Positions 24,485 through 33,446 are shown, numbered from the stretch's first letter. The stretch is DNA of 64,000 bases from Chthonomonadales bacterium (GCA_020849275.1 JADLGO010000017.1:48510-112509); one strand, 5' to 3'. Notes: generated by a model from the letters alone, not told the origin. Program-made: numbers and translations.

Positions 24485-25569
24485 CCAGCCACTCCCGCGC
24501 ATCGTCGCCCGCCGCTCCGGCGGCAGGCCTCGCTCACCAACGCGGCCGTCTCATCGAGCGGGCCCGGCCGCAGCGCGTAGCACCGGGCGCCGCGAAGCGC
24601 CCGGGCCACCTCCCAGAGCGTTCGCGCGGCCACGCCGCCCTCTCCGTCGGCCGCACCGCGGTTCCACACCCCCGCGCTCAGGCGCATGGCCGTAGCCAGC
24701 GTGCCGCGCGGCTCCAGCGCCGCCGCCCTCGCGAACGTGGGCCGCGCCTCGGCCGACCATGCGTTCAGCAGCCGCACCCCCTCGGCCCCGCATAGCTCCG
24801 ACCAGCGCGCCAGCGCCTCCGCCGCCAGCGGCGCCTCCCACTCCAGCGAAACGCACTCCCGATGCGCGGAGACAAACGCGCCGGCGAGGCCGGGCTCGGC
24901 GCGCAGCGCCGCGGCAAGCCTCGGCGTGAGATGGCTGACGGCCGCCCGTACCACGCCCTCACCGCCCCGCTCGCCGCCGTCGAGAAGGAACACGCGCCGC
25001 ACCGGCGCGGCGTGTGCGCGCTCCGCCGGATGCCAGCAGGCCGCGGCGTCGTCGCCCTCCAGCGCCCACGCCTCCGCGCTCGCGGCCAGGCTCGGAAGCA
25101 ACTCCAGCGTGCCGGCCCGCAGCAGCGCGCCGCGCGGGAAGGCGCGCACGAAACCTGTTCGGCGACTGAGCGCCGCCACCTCATCCGAGTACAATCCGAA
25201 GCCGCGCAGCGCGAGCGACAGCGCCAGCGTCGTCTTGCCGCGGCCGCTGTCGCCGGCGATCAGCACGCCGCCGGCAGGCGCCCGCAGCGCGGCGGCGTGC
25301 AGCAGAAGGTGCGAACGGACGCGCCCGGCCAGAGAGCCAAAGAGCAGCGCGTGCGCCAGCGCCGCGGAGACCGGGCCCGGCGTCAGCCGCCGCGCGTCGC
25401 CGCGCTCCCTCAGGTCGATCGAGCCCTCGTAGCGGTACGCCACCGCCCCGCAAACGGACCGACGGACGGCCGGGCGGTAGAGCGCCGCGAGCGCCGCGCG
25501 GAAGCCGGCGGCGGAGGTCTCCACGCGCGCCTCGGCGTCCAGCATGCGCAGACACAGTCCCGATCGCAA
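24481..25569 (-). CDS. HprK-like P-loop serine kinase
   Basis: The product resembles the C-terminal catalytic domain of HPr kinase/phosphorylase: Walker A loop GDSGRGKTTL (106-115), then SDEVAAL with Asp129 and Glu130 in the catalytic position, and HAAAL before the loop. No HPr, PTS enzyme or regulated promoter is nearby, so it is not a carbon-control kinase. Relatives act in lasso-peptide clusters as peptide kinases and in HPr-rel-A systems beside PqqD proteins. Here it could phosphorylate the small peptide or a carrier. The start is uncertain: TTG 25569 is three bases after the previous stop, ATG 25545 is the alternative. It overlaps the C25 gene. Confidence 0.82.
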   Translation of the reverse strand: MRSGLCLRMLDAEARVETSAAGFRAALAALYRPAVRRSVCGAVAYRYEGSIDLRERGDARRLTPGPVSAALAHALLFGSLAGRVRSHLLLHAAALRAPAGGVLIAGDSGRGKTTLALSLALRGFGLYSDEVAALSRRTGFVRAFPRGALLRAGTLELLPSLAASAEAWALEGDDAAACWHPAERAHAAPVRRVFLLDGGERGGEGVVRAAVSHLTPRLAAALRAEPGLAGAFVSAHRECVSLEWEAPLAAEALARWSELCGAEGVRLLNAWSAEARPTFARAAALEPRGTLATAMRLSAGVWNRGAADGEGGVAARTLWEVARALRGARCYALRPGPLDETAALVSEACRRSGGRRCAGVAG

Positions 25570-25572
25570 CGC

Positions 25573-26967
25573 TCAGCGATCCCCGGCCGTGGCCCGCTCC
25601 GCGCTCGCTCGCAGCCGGGCGAAAGCGAACGCCGTGCGCGTGTAGGTCTCGTCGCGGATGCCGCACATGCCGTCCGTCGCGTGGACGGTGCCGGCGCGCG
25701 CCAGCGCCAGGCCGGGGCAGGCGCCCGCGCAGGCGCGGCGCCACGCGCACGAGCGGCAACCTTCCACCTTGCCGGGGCGCTCCACCACCATGTCGCGAAG
25801 GCGGTCGGCGTTGGTCGATGCGAGCGCGTCGACCACGCCCTCGTCGGCGTTGCCCAGCCGGTGCTCCGGTCCCGTGAGCATGTCGCACGGGTAGATCGCG
25901 CCGGTGCTGTCGATGAGCGCCGACTGCCCGTGCGCGATCGGGCAGGGGTATTCCGTCGCCTTGCGTATCGGCAGGCCGGCAGCCGCCCCGCAGCCCGCCA
26001 GGCGGAAGCGGCCGGGATGCTGCTCCAGCAGTGGGCGCACGCGGCGGGCCATGGCCGCGAACTCCTCGTCGCGAAGGCCGATCGCCTCCCAGTGGGTCGC
26101 GGCCATGCCCTCGCGCCGCACGCGCAGCAGGTTCACGGAGCCAACCCCTCGCTCCAGCGCAAGCAGCAACAGGCGCTCGACCTCCCCCACGTTGTGGCGG
26201 TTCACGCAGACGCTCCACGTCATGCGCTCGCCGAGGCCGCGCGCCAGCAGCCGATCCACGCCGCGCATCGTCCGGACGAACGCCCCCGCGCCGCGCAGCG
26301 CGTCGTGTGAGCGCGCGTCCGGGCCGTCCAGGCTGACCTGCACGCACGCGCCGGACGCCGCCAGGATGTCCGCGGCCGCCTCCGTCACCGGGATCGCGTT
26401 GGTCATCACGCCGGTGTCGGCGCGGTTGGCCGCGTAGCGCACGACCTCGGGCCATCGCGGGTGGGTCAGCGGCTCGCCGCCGGTCAGATAGAGCGTGGCG
26501 GCGCCCGCGCCGACGGCCGAGTCGATGCGGGCGCGGAGACGCTCGACGGGGACGGCCGAGTCGCGCGGGCGCACTTCGCCGACCTGGACCTGGCCGCAGT
26601 GAGCGCACGTCAGGTTGCATCGAAAGGTGATCTGAATGGTGGCCTGCAGCAACGGGCGGCGCTCGGGCGCGGGCGGCCCCGGCTCGCCAGGCGCCTGGCC
26701 GGCCTCAAACACCAGGCCGGCCCGGGCCAGGCTCTCCACGCAGGCCGCCACGTCGGAGCGCACGCGCGCAAGCCGCGCGCCGGTCGCGCGGGCCGTCTCG
26801 CGCGCAAGGGCCGCGACGCTCACGCTCCCGTCCAGCCGGGCGGCCAGCCGGTAGCCGGCGTCATCGAGCACGCACCAAGCGCCGGTGACGGGATTCAGCA
26901 GCAGGACGCGGGAGCCCTCGCGCCGCGCGACGGCGGCCGGGTGAAGCTGCGGTCGGGACAAAGACAT
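25573..26967 (-). CDS. PqqD-radical SAM-SPASM peptide-modifying enzyme
   Basis: GGGAGGG lies seven bases before the ATG at 26967. Residues 1-90 form a PqqD-like winged-helix domain (RRE) that should bind a leader peptide. The radical SAM core begins near 108 with CNLTCAHC (Cys117, 121, 124 hold the cluster that cleaves S-adenosylmethionine) and has GGEP at 163-166. The C-terminal SPASM domain has Cys342, 361, 404, 407, 413, 417 and 435, in the spacing that binds two auxiliary Fe-S clusters. Such enzymes make C-C, C-S, C-O or epimer changes in peptides, or oxidise Ser/Cys in anSMEs. With a precursor-like peptide in the operon a RiPP maturase is likely; the reaction is unknown. Confidence 0.92.
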   Translation of the reverse strand: MSLSRPQLHPAAVARREGSRVLLLNPVTGAWCVLDDAGYRLAARLDGSVSVAALARETARATGARLARVRSDVAACVESLARAGLVFEAGQAPGEPGPPAPERRPLLQATIQITFRCNLTCAHCGQVQVGEVRPRDSAVPVERLRARIDSAVGAGAATLYLTGGEPLTHPRWPEVVRYAANRADTGVMTNAIPVTEAAADILAASGACVQVSLDGPDARSHDALRGAGAFVRTMRGVDRLLARGLGERMTWSVCVNRHNVGEVERLLLLALERGVGSVNLLRVRREGMAATHWEAIGLRDEEFAAMARRVRPLLEQHPGRFRLAGCGAAAGLPIRKATEYPCPIAHGQSALIDSTGAIYPCDMLTGPEHRLGNADEGVVDALASTNADRLRDMVVERPGKVEGCRSCAWRRACAGACPGLALARAGTVHATDGMCGIRDETYTRTAFAFARLRASAERATAGDR

Positions 26968-27113
26968 CGCGATCCCTCCCGGTCCCGGCGGCGCGACGCC
27001 GGCACTCTCACGGCGCCCTGCGGGCCGTTCGCCGCCCACACGCGCGCGAACCTCCCGATGCCGTGGTAGGGGCGAACCCAAGATCACCCGTTGCGCGCGG
27101 CGTGGCGGGCCGG

Positions 27114-27395
27114 CTACCCCTCCGTCAGCAGGCCCCCCTCGCGCAGTGCGCGCAGCGCGGCGTCCACTTCGCCAGCCACGTCGTGCCCCTCGACGCCGGC
27201 GTGACTATCCGCAAGCTCTCGCCGGATCCGCTCCACCGTGTGCTCGCCGTCGCACCGCGCCCACACGAAGGCGGCGGTCGAGTTGAGCACGCCCACGCGG
27301 CCACCCTCGGCACGAAAGAGCATCAGTTCGTCAGCGAGCAACTGCTCCTGGACGGCGGGGTCGCGCCGGGGGCAGTCATCTTGCGGAACGGCCAT
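27114..27395 (-). CDS. Stand-alone PqqD family peptide chaperone (RRE)
   Basis: The 93-residue product is a single PqqD-like winged helix: strand pair ELMLFRAEGGRVGVLNSTAAFVW, then helices ending in EVDAALRALREGGLL. AGGAG lies eight bases before the ATG. Proteins of this kind hold a leader peptide and present it to the modifying enzyme. It is the first gene of the operon, directly behind the promoter at 27454-27482, and 146 bases precede the radical SAM gene. The radical SAM protein has its own PqqD domain, so the locus has two RREs, perhaps one for each of two modifying steps. Confidence 0.88.
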   Translation of the reverse strand: MAVPQDDCPRRDPAVQEQLLADELMLFRAEGGRVGVLNSTAAFVWARCDGEHTVERIRRELADSHAGVEGHDVAGEVDAALRALREGGLLTEG

Positions 27396-27453
27396 GCACG
27401 TGCTCCTGGAACGCCACGCGGAGCCTGGCGGGCGCGCCGCGCCTCGCTCCCCT

Positions 27454-27482
27454 ATGGTAGCACTGCCGGGGCCGTCCGTCAA
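27454..27482 (-). promoter_or_regulatory. Sigma-70 promoter with extended -10 for the RiPP-like operon
   Basis: Minus strand: TTGACG (27477-27482), a 17-base spacer, then TACCAT (27454-27459) with TGC directly before it, so the -10 is of the extended TGn type. Transcription should start near 27447, leaving about 52 bases before the PqqD ATG. It is the only place in the window where I found both hexamers at correct spacing. Confidence 0.72.
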
Positions 27483-27632
27483 CGGGCGGATCCAGGGAAT
27501 CGCGCGGTTCGCTACACTCGCCCGTCTGCCCAACCACGCCGTCGCGCGCGGGAGGACCGGACGACGCCGGAGGAATCGGCCGAGCCCGCCGCGAACGCTC
27601 AGCCCGATCACATCCCCCGCCGCGAGGAGGCG

Positions 27633-30065
27633 ATGGCCCGCCCCGAGCCCGTCCTGCACGCCATCGGCAACGCCCACATCGACCCCGTCTGGCTCTGGCG
27701 CTGGCCGGAAGGCCTCGAGACCATCCGCGCCACCTTCCGCTCCGCTCTCGACCGCATGAGCGAGTACCCGGACTTCGCGTTCTGCGGAAGCTCGGCCGCC
27801 TTCTACGCGCTGCTGGAAGAGGCCGACCCCGCCATGCTCGCCGAGATCGTGGAGCGGGTGCGCGAGGGACGCTGGGAGATCGTGGGCGGCTGGTGGGTGC
27901 AGCCGGACGCGAACATCCCGTGCGGCGAATCGCTCGTGCGCCAGGCGCTCTACGGCCAGCGCTGGTTCCAGCGCGCCTTCGGCGTGATGGCGGCCGTGGG
28001 CTACAACCCCGACACGTTCGGGCACCCGAGCACGCTGCCGCAACTCCTCCGCGGCGCCGGGCTCACCCGCTACGTCTTCATGCGGCCGGGACCGCATGAG
28101 AAGGCAATTCCGTCCAGCGTGTTCCGCTGGCGCTCTCCGGACGGAAGCGAGGTCATGGCCGCCCGCATCGCGCGCGCCTACTGCTCGTGGGGCGAGGACC
28201 TGCGAGAGCACGTCGTGCTCAGCCACGCGGAGCGGCCAGGCGAGCTCGCGCCCTACATCGTGTTCTACGGCGTGGGCAACCACGGCGGCGGGCCCACGCG
28301 CGCCAACATCGACTCGCTGCACGCGCTGGCCGCCGAGCCCGGCATACCCCCCGTGCGGCTCAGCACGCTCGACGCCTTCTTCGAGGAGGTTGACGCCGAC
28401 ATTGCCGCCGGCGCCGAGGCGCCCGTGGTCACCGACGACCTGCAGCACCATGCCCGCGGCTGCTACACCGCGCACTCCGAGGTGAAGCGGCAGAACCGGC
28501 GCGTGGAGCACCTCCTGATGACCGCCGAGAAGGTAGCGGCCGCCGCCTGGATGGAGCTCGGCCGGAGCTATCCGCGCGCGGAGATGGAGGGGGCGTGGCG
28601 CTGCCTGCTGTTCAACCAGTTCCACGACATCCTGGCCGGCACCAGCCTCCCGGAGGCCTACGAGGACGCGCGCGACGCGTTCGGCGCCGCCGCGGCCACG
28701 GCCGGCCGCGTGCTGCACACCGCCCTGCAGGGCCTCACGGCCCGTATCGACACGCGCGGCGAGGGCAGCGCCCTCGTCCTCTTCAACCCGTTGCCCTGGC
28801 CCGTCACCGCGCCCGTCGAGATCGAGCGGGGCGCCGCCAGCATCGCGGACGAGGAGGGGCGCCCCGTGTGCGCGCAGGCCGTGCAGCCGACCACGATCGC
28901 CGGCCAGCGGCGGAGCTGCTTCGTGGCGGAGCTGCCGGCGATGGGCTACCGCATCTTCCGCGAGATCCCCGGCATGGGGGCCGGCGCGCCCTCCCGGTCG
29001 TTCTCCGTGTCGGAGAGCGGCATCGAGAACGACTGGTGGACCCTGCGGCTCGACCCGGAGACGGGCGGAATCGCCTCCTTGCTCGACCGCGAGAGCGGAG
29101 TTGAGGTGCTGGCCGGCCCGGCGGGCGTCGGCATCGTGCTGGAGGATCGAAGCGACACCTGGAGCCACGCCGTCGCCTCGTTTCGCCAGGAGGTCGGGCG
29201 GTTCGGCGGCGCTCGCGTCGTGGTGGAGGAGGACGGGCCGGTGCGCGCCTGTCTGCGCGTGCAGTCGGCCTGGGGCGCCTCCACCATCGAGCAGCGCCTG
29301 TTCCTGTATCGCGAGGTCGAGGTGATCGAGTGCCGCGTCACGGTGGACTGGCGGGAGCGCCTGCGCATGCTTAAGCTGGCCTTTCCTCTCGCGATCGAGG
29401 AGGCCGAGGCCACCTGGGACGTTCCGTACGGCTGCATTGCTCGCGCGGCCACCGGCGAGGAACAACCCGGCCAGCAGTGGCTGGACGTGACCGGGTGGGC
29501 GCGAACGGAGACCGGTGAGCGCGTGCGCTATGGGGCCACCCTGCTGAACGACGGCAAGTACGGCTCCGACGTGCTGGGCGCGGAGATGCGCCTGAGCGCG
29601 CTGCGAAGCCCGGCCTACGCCCACCATGACCCCAACCGGCTCGACCCGGCGCGCGGCTACGCGTGGATCGACCAGGGGGCTCAGACCCTGACGTGGCGCC
29701 TCGTGCCGCACGCCGGCCCGTGGCAGGCGGCTGCCGTGGCGCGCCGAGCCCACGAGCTCAACGTGGGGCCGCTGTGGGTGAACGAGTACGCGCACGATGG
29801 GCCGCTCCCCGCGCGCGCCTCCTTCCTCGAGGCGTCGCCCGACAACGTCGTCCTGACGGTCTGCAAGCCCGCCGAGGACGGCGAGGCTGTCATCGTGCGC
29901 GGCTATGAGGCCGCCGGCCGCCAGACCGAGGCGCGCCTCCGCCTTCCGCGCGCCGGGCTGGAGTGGCGCGCGCGCTTCGGCGCGCACCAGGTGCGGAGCT
30001 GGCGCGTCACCCCCGGGGCGGACGCGGTGGAAGTCGACCTGCTGGAGCGCGCGGCGACGCCCTGA
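27633..30065 (+). CDS. Alpha-mannosidase, glycoside hydrolase family 38
   Basis: GAGGAGG lies three bases before the ATG; the 810-residue product has no signal peptide. GH38 retaining alpha-mannosidases bind zinc at the active site: NAHIDPVW supplies His15 and Asp17, and GYNPDTFGHPS carries the nucleophile Asp127; GNHGGGPT supplies the last His ligand. A central three-helix bundle follows (AEKVAAAAWMELG), then the large beta-sandwich domains (FNPLPWPVTAPVEIERG). It likely trims mannose from imported oligosaccharides in the cytoplasm. The DUF4965 gene follows after a strong hairpin. Cleaved linkage and natural substrate are not visible. Confidence 0.95.
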   Translation: MARPEPVLHAIGNAHIDPVWLWRWPEGLETIRATFRSALDRMSEYPDFAFCGSSAAFYALLEEADPAMLAEIVERVREGRWEIVGGWWVQPDANIPCGESLVRQALYGQRWFQRAFGVMAAVGYNPDTFGHPSTLPQLLRGAGLTRYVFMRPGPHEKAIPSSVFRWRSPDGSEVMAARIARAYCSWGEDLREHVVLSHAERPGELAPYIVFYGVGNHGGGPTRANIDSLHALAAEPGIPPVRLSTLDAFFEEVDADIAAGAEAPVVTDDLQHHARGCYTAHSEVKRQNRRVEHLLMTAEKVAAAAWMELGRSYPRAEMEGAWRCLLFNQFHDILAGTSLPEAYEDARDAFGAAAATAGRVLHTALQGLTARIDTRGEGSALVLFNPLPWPVTAPVEIERGAASIADEEGRPVCAQAVQPTTIAGQRRSCFVAELPAMGYRIFREIPGMGAGAPSRSFSVSESGIENDWWTLRLDPETGGIASLLDRESGVEVLAGPAGVGIVLEDRSDTWSHAVASFRQEVGRFGGARVVVEEDGPVRACLRVQSAWGASTIEQRLFLYREVEVIECRVTVDWRERLRMLKLAFPLAIEEAEATWDVPYGCIARAATGEEQPGQQWLDVTGWARTETGERVRYGATLLNDGKYGSDVLGAEMRLSALRSPAYAHHDPNRLDPARGYAWIDQGAQTLTWRLVPHAGPWQAAAVARRAHELNVGPLWVNEYAHDGPLPARASFLEASPDNVVLTVCKPAEDGEAVIVRGYEAAGRQTEARLRLPRAGLEWRARFGAHQVRSWRVTPGADAVEVDLLERAATP

Positions 30066-30094
30066 GCGCGGCGGCCGCGCCGCCGGCCCCGCCC

Positions 30095-30126
30095 GCATCC
30101 GGTCCGTCGTGAGGCGGACGGGATGC
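30095..30126 (+). terminator. Hairpin after the GH38 gene
   Basis: 30095-30108 pairs with 30113-30126 over 14 positions with one mismatch and one G-T pair, around a GTGA tetraloop, 29 bases after the stop. No T-run. It may end or weaken transcription before the DUF4965 gene. Confidence 0.5.
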
Positions 30127-30257
30127 GCCCGTACCCGGCGACGCCGAGAGCCGCACGTCGCGTTGCATGGCAGGACGCGAAGGTGGAATGACCCCCAGAC
30201 ACCCTCATCCGGGCGCCGCGCGGCATGCCCGCCCGCGCCCGCACAGGAGCGATTGAC

Positions 30258-32321
30258 GTGCAGCATTCGGTGAGCGTCCCCGCCGCCCTGGAAGCCGAGC
30301 AGCCCGCGCTGCCCGTCTTTCGCGCGCCCGCCGTTCCGCTCGTGGCGCACGACCCCTACTTCAGCGTCTGGTCGATGGCCGACCGGCTGACCGACGACTG
30401 GCCCAGGCACTGGACCGGAGCGCCGCGCGCCCTGTGCGGCATGGCGCGCATCGACGGCCACGCCTTCCGTTTCTGCGGCCCCGCTCCCGCCGAGGTCGAG
30501 GCGATGCCGCAGACGCTGCTCCAGATAACCCCGACGCGCACGACGTACGCCTGGGAGGCCGCGGGCGTGCGGCTTGGGCTCACCTTCCTCTCGCCGCTCC
30601 TGCCCCAGGACCTCGACGTGCTCTCGCGCCCGGTTACCTACCTCACCTGGGGAGTGCGATCCGTCGACGGCCGCCCGCACCACGTCGAGCTCTACCTGGA
30701 TGCCAGCGCCGAGTGGGCCGTCAACACTCCGGACCAGCCCGTCGTCTGGGGGCGCCACGTGCTGCCCGGACTCGACGTGCTCTGGTGCGAGTGCGAGGAG
30801 CAGCCCACCCTGCGCAAGCAGGGCGACAACCTCCGGATCGACTGGGGCCGTTTCTACGTGGCCGCGGTTCGCGAGAAGGGGTTGCGCCAGGCGATCGCCG
30901 GCCACGGGGTCGCCCGCGGCGCGTTCGCGAAGGACGGCGCGCTCCCGGAGGCGGACGACGCGCGCCTGCCGCGCCCGGCGAACGACGACTGGCCGGTACT
31001 CGCGACCGCGCTCGACCTCGGCGCCGTTGGACCGGAGCCCGTGAGCCGGCGCGTGCTGCTGGCCTACGACGACCTCTACTCCATCGAGCTGATGGGCCGC
31101 CACCTGCGGCCCTACTGGCGCCGCAACGGCATGGCCGCCCGCGACCTGCTGGCGCGGGCGGCCGCCGACCACGACGACGTCGCCGCCCGCTGTACCGAGC
31201 TCGACCACGAGATGACGGCCGACCTGTGCCGCGCGGGCGGGACAGGCTTCGCTCACCTGGCCATCCTGTCCTACCGGCAGTGCCTGGCGGCGAGCAAGCT
31301 GGCCGCCGACGCCTCCGGCGCCCCGCTCCTCTTCGCCAAGGAGAACTTCAGCAACGGCTGCATCGCCACCGTCGACGTCATCTACCCGGCCTGCCCGCTC
31401 TTCCTTCTGCTCAGCACGCAGCTCCTGCGCGCCCAGCTCACGCCGCTGCTGGACTACGCCGCCTCGGCGGCGTGGCCCTTCCCCTTCGCGCCGCACGACC
31501 TGGGCACCTACCCGAAGGCCAACGGTCAGGTCTACGGCGGCGGAAGCCGCACCGAGGACGACCAGATGCCCGTGGAGGAGTCGGGCAACATGCTCATCAT
31601 GCTGGCGGCCATGGCGCGCGCCGACGGCACGGCCGACTACGCGCTCCGCTACTGGCCGACCCTCGAGCGCTGGGCTGCCTACCTGCTCGAGAAGGGCATG
31701 GACCCGGAGAACCAGTTGTGTACCGATGACTTCTCGGGGCACCTGGCGCACAACGCGAACCTGTCCATCAAGGCCATCGTCGCGCTCGCCGCGTTCGCGC
31801 AGATGAGCGACCTGGCGGGACACGCCGCCGAGGCCGCGCGCTACCGAGCCGCGGCGCGCGGAATGGCAGCCGAGTGGGTGCGCCGGGCCGACGACGGCGA
31901 TCACTACCGGCTGGCGTTCGACAAGCCCGGCACCTGGAGCCAGAAGTACAACCTGGTGTGGGACCGCCTTCTCTGCCTTGACCTCTTCCCGCCCGAGGTC
32001 GCCCGCGCCGAGATGCGCGCCTACCGGGCGCGCCTCGGCCCGTACGGCCTCCCTCTCGACAGCCGCGGCGAGTACACCAAGCTGGACTGGCAGGTGTGGA
32101 GCGCGACGCTCACGGGCGATCGCGAGGACCAGGACGCCATCCTTGGCCCGATCGCCCGCTTCGTCGCGGAGACGCCCGACCGCGTGCCCCTGACGGACTG
32201 GTACTGGACGCAGGACGCTCGAAAGGCCGGCTTCCAGGCGCGTTCCGTGGTGGGCGGCGTCTTCCTGCCGCTGCTGGCCGATCGGGACGCATGGCGCAGA
32301 TGGCTCGCACGGGGGCAATGA
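30258..32321 (+). CDS. DUF4965/glutaminase A-like protein
   Basis: The GTG at 30258 follows AGGAG by eight bases; 687 residues. The N-terminal beta-sandwich (VPLVAHDPYFSVWSMADRLTDDWPRHWTG) and the helical toroid with FSNGCIATVDVIYPACPLFL, PFPFAPHDLGTYP and DQMPVEESGNMLIM are the hallmarks of the family built around fungal glutaminase A, which many bacteria carry beside glycosidases. Some members may really be glycosidases, since the (alpha/alpha)6 barrel and conserved acidic residues (EDDQMPVEESG) resemble those of GH15 or GH95. No signal peptide, so it is probably cytoplasmic with the GH38 enzyme. Confidence 0.88.
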   Translation: MQHSVSVPAALEAEQPALPVFRAPAVPLVAHDPYFSVWSMADRLTDDWPRHWTGAPRALCGMARIDGHAFRFCGPAPAEVEAMPQTLLQITPTRTTYAWEAAGVRLGLTFLSPLLPQDLDVLSRPVTYLTWGVRSVDGRPHHVELYLDASAEWAVNTPDQPVVWGRHVLPGLDVLWCECEEQPTLRKQGDNLRIDWGRFYVAAVREKGLRQAIAGHGVARGAFAKDGALPEADDARLPRPANDDWPVLATALDLGAVGPEPVSRRVLLAYDDLYSIELMGRHLRPYWRRNGMAARDLLARAAADHDDVAARCTELDHEMTADLCRAGGTGFAHLAILSYRQCLAASKLAADASGAPLLFAKENFSNGCIATVDVIYPACPLFLLLSTQLLRAQLTPLLDYAASAAWPFPFAPHDLGTYPKANGQVYGGGSRTEDDQMPVEESGNMLIMLAAMARADGTADYALRYWPTLERWAAYLLEKGMDPENQLCTDDFSGHLAHNANLSIKAIVALAAFAQMSDLAGHAAEAARYRAAARGMAAEWVRRADDGDHYRLAFDKPGTWSQKYNLVWDRLLCLDLFPPEVARAEMRAYRARLGPYGLPLDSRGEYTKLDWQVWSATLTGDREDQDAILGPIARFVAETPDRVPLTDWYWTQDARKAGFQARSVVGGVFLPLLADRDAWRRWLARGQ

Positions 32322-32326
32322 GAGGG

Positions 32327-32362
32327 GGCCCGGGTCCCTGCCTGGCGGCGGGCACCCGGGCC
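32327..32362. terminator. Hairpin between convergent genes
   Basis: GGCCCGGGT (32327-32335) pairs perfectly with ACCCGGGCC (32354-32362) over nine bases, with an 18-base GC-rich loop. It lies six bases after the stop of the DUF4965 gene and faces the end of the minus-strand oxidoreductase gene. No T-run. Confidence 0.5.
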
Positions 32363-32429
32363 ACGAGGACCAGCCGGAGGCCGGCGCGCGGGCGGGAATG
32401 GTGGGCGGCTCGCGCGCCGGCCGCGTGGC

Positions 32430-33446
32430 TCAGTCCAGCGGAAGCTGCATGGTCTGGCCGGTGTCTGCCGCGCGCTTGCCCGCCTCCAGGATCTCCTGGG
32501 CGTCGCGGCTCACCTCCATCGAGCAGAACCCCTCGACCGCCACGCCGGCCTCCAGGCAGTGGATCAGATACTGCGGGGCGCTCTGCAGCGGCGCGCGCAG
32601 CGGCGCTGGCTCGATCTCCTCGACGCCCTCCGGCCGCTGGACGATCACCTTCGAGCCCGCGATCGCGATGCTTCCGCCCGTCCCGTAGGCCACCGGGTTC
32701 GGCGTCGCGTAGTGCACCGTCTGCGTCCACGAGGCCTCGGCCACTCCGAAGGCGTGCGGGTATCTCATCAGGATGATCGCGTTGTCGTCCGGCAGCGGGT
32801 AGTCCTTCACGAAGACGCCGCGGAATCCGGTGACCTGCCGGGGAAGGCCGAGGAAGCGGGCGCACATGTCGGCCGAGTAGCAGCAGTAGTCCATCAGCGC
32901 GCCCGCGCCGTTGCGCTCCTCGTCGTAGAGCCACTCCCAGAAGTAGCGGGAGCATCCGATCTCCTTGGGGCCGTTGTGCGCGCTGCGCTGCTTGAAGTAG
33001 GTGACCTGCCCGATCTCGCCGGCGAGGATGCGCCGCTCCATCTCCTGCACGGCGGGCGACCATGCCGTGGGCCAGTTGATCAGCAGACGGATGCCGGCGC
33101 GGCGCGCGGCGGCCACCATGCGGTTGGCCTGGGCGAGCGTGGCGCTCATCGGCTTCTCGCTCACCACGTGGATTCCGCGGGCGGCGCACGCCTCAACGAT
33201 GTCGGCGCCGGAGCGGTTATCGCTCGCCGCCTGCACGATGTCGAGCTCCTCCTCCTCCAGCATCTGCTGCCAGGAGTCGTAGAGCCGCTCGACGCCGAAG
33301 CCGTCGCGCGCCTTCTCGCGAAGCTCCGCGTTCTCATCGCCGGCCGCCACGAGCCGCGCGTTGGGCTGCTCGGCCCAGTGGCGCAATTCGCCCCAGACGT
33401 GGTCGTGCACCATGCTTGCCACGCCCACGCGGTAGGTCCTGGCCAT
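32430..33446 (-). CDS. Gfo/Idh/MocA family oxidoreductase (second copy)
   Basis: AAGGAGGG lies five bases before the ATG at 33446; 338 residues. The Rossmann start is VGVASMVHDHVWGELRHW and the catalytic loop VSEKPMSATLAQA keeps the canonical EKP (unlike the copy at 4079). The substrate domain has GAGALMDYCCYSADMCARFLG. It is the last gene of a likely five-gene minus-strand set that starts with the ACC-deaminase-like gene, 20 bases after the URO-D-like gene. The pair of oxidoreductase plus URO-D-like protein is common in this kind of genome, but the shared substrate is not known. Confidence 0.87.
   Translation of the reverse strand: MARTYRVGVASMVHDHVWGELRHWAEQPNARLVAAGDENAELREKARDGFGVERLYDSWQQMLEEEELDIVQAASDNRSGADIVEACAARGIHVVSEKPMSATLAQANRMVAAARRAGIRLLINWPTAWSPAVQEMERRILAGEIGQVTYFKQRSAHNGPKEIGCSRYFWEWLYDEERNGAGALMDYCCYSADMCARFLGLPRQVTGFRGVFVKDYPLPDDNAIILMRYPHAFGVAEASWTQTVHYATPNPVAYGTGGSIAIAGSKVIVQRPEGVEEIEPAPLRAPLQSAPQYLIHCLEAGVAVEGFCSMEVSRDAQEILEAGKRAADTGQTMQLPLD

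Noticed and set aside
15716..27395. Lasso peptide or PQQ biosynthesis locus
   Set aside because: No asparagine-synthetase-like cyclase or transglutaminase-like leader peptidase is present, so it is not a lasso cluster. The peptide lacks the PqqA Glu/Tyr pair and there is no PqqB, PqqC or PqqF, so PQQ is also excluded.
27513..27518. TACACT as a -10 for the GH38 gene
   Set aside because: Position is plausible (about 115 bases before the ATG) but no -35 is found and the hexamer is a weak match; not strong enough to list.
27114..32318. A 1734-codon open frame on the minus strand opposite the GH38 and DUF4965 genes
   Set aside because: It is antisense to two clear enzymes, has no SD or domain signal before its last 93 codons, and is Arg/His/Ala/Gly-rich as expected for a shadow frame in GC-rich DNA. 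Only the last 93 codons, from the ATG at 27395, form a real PqqD gene.
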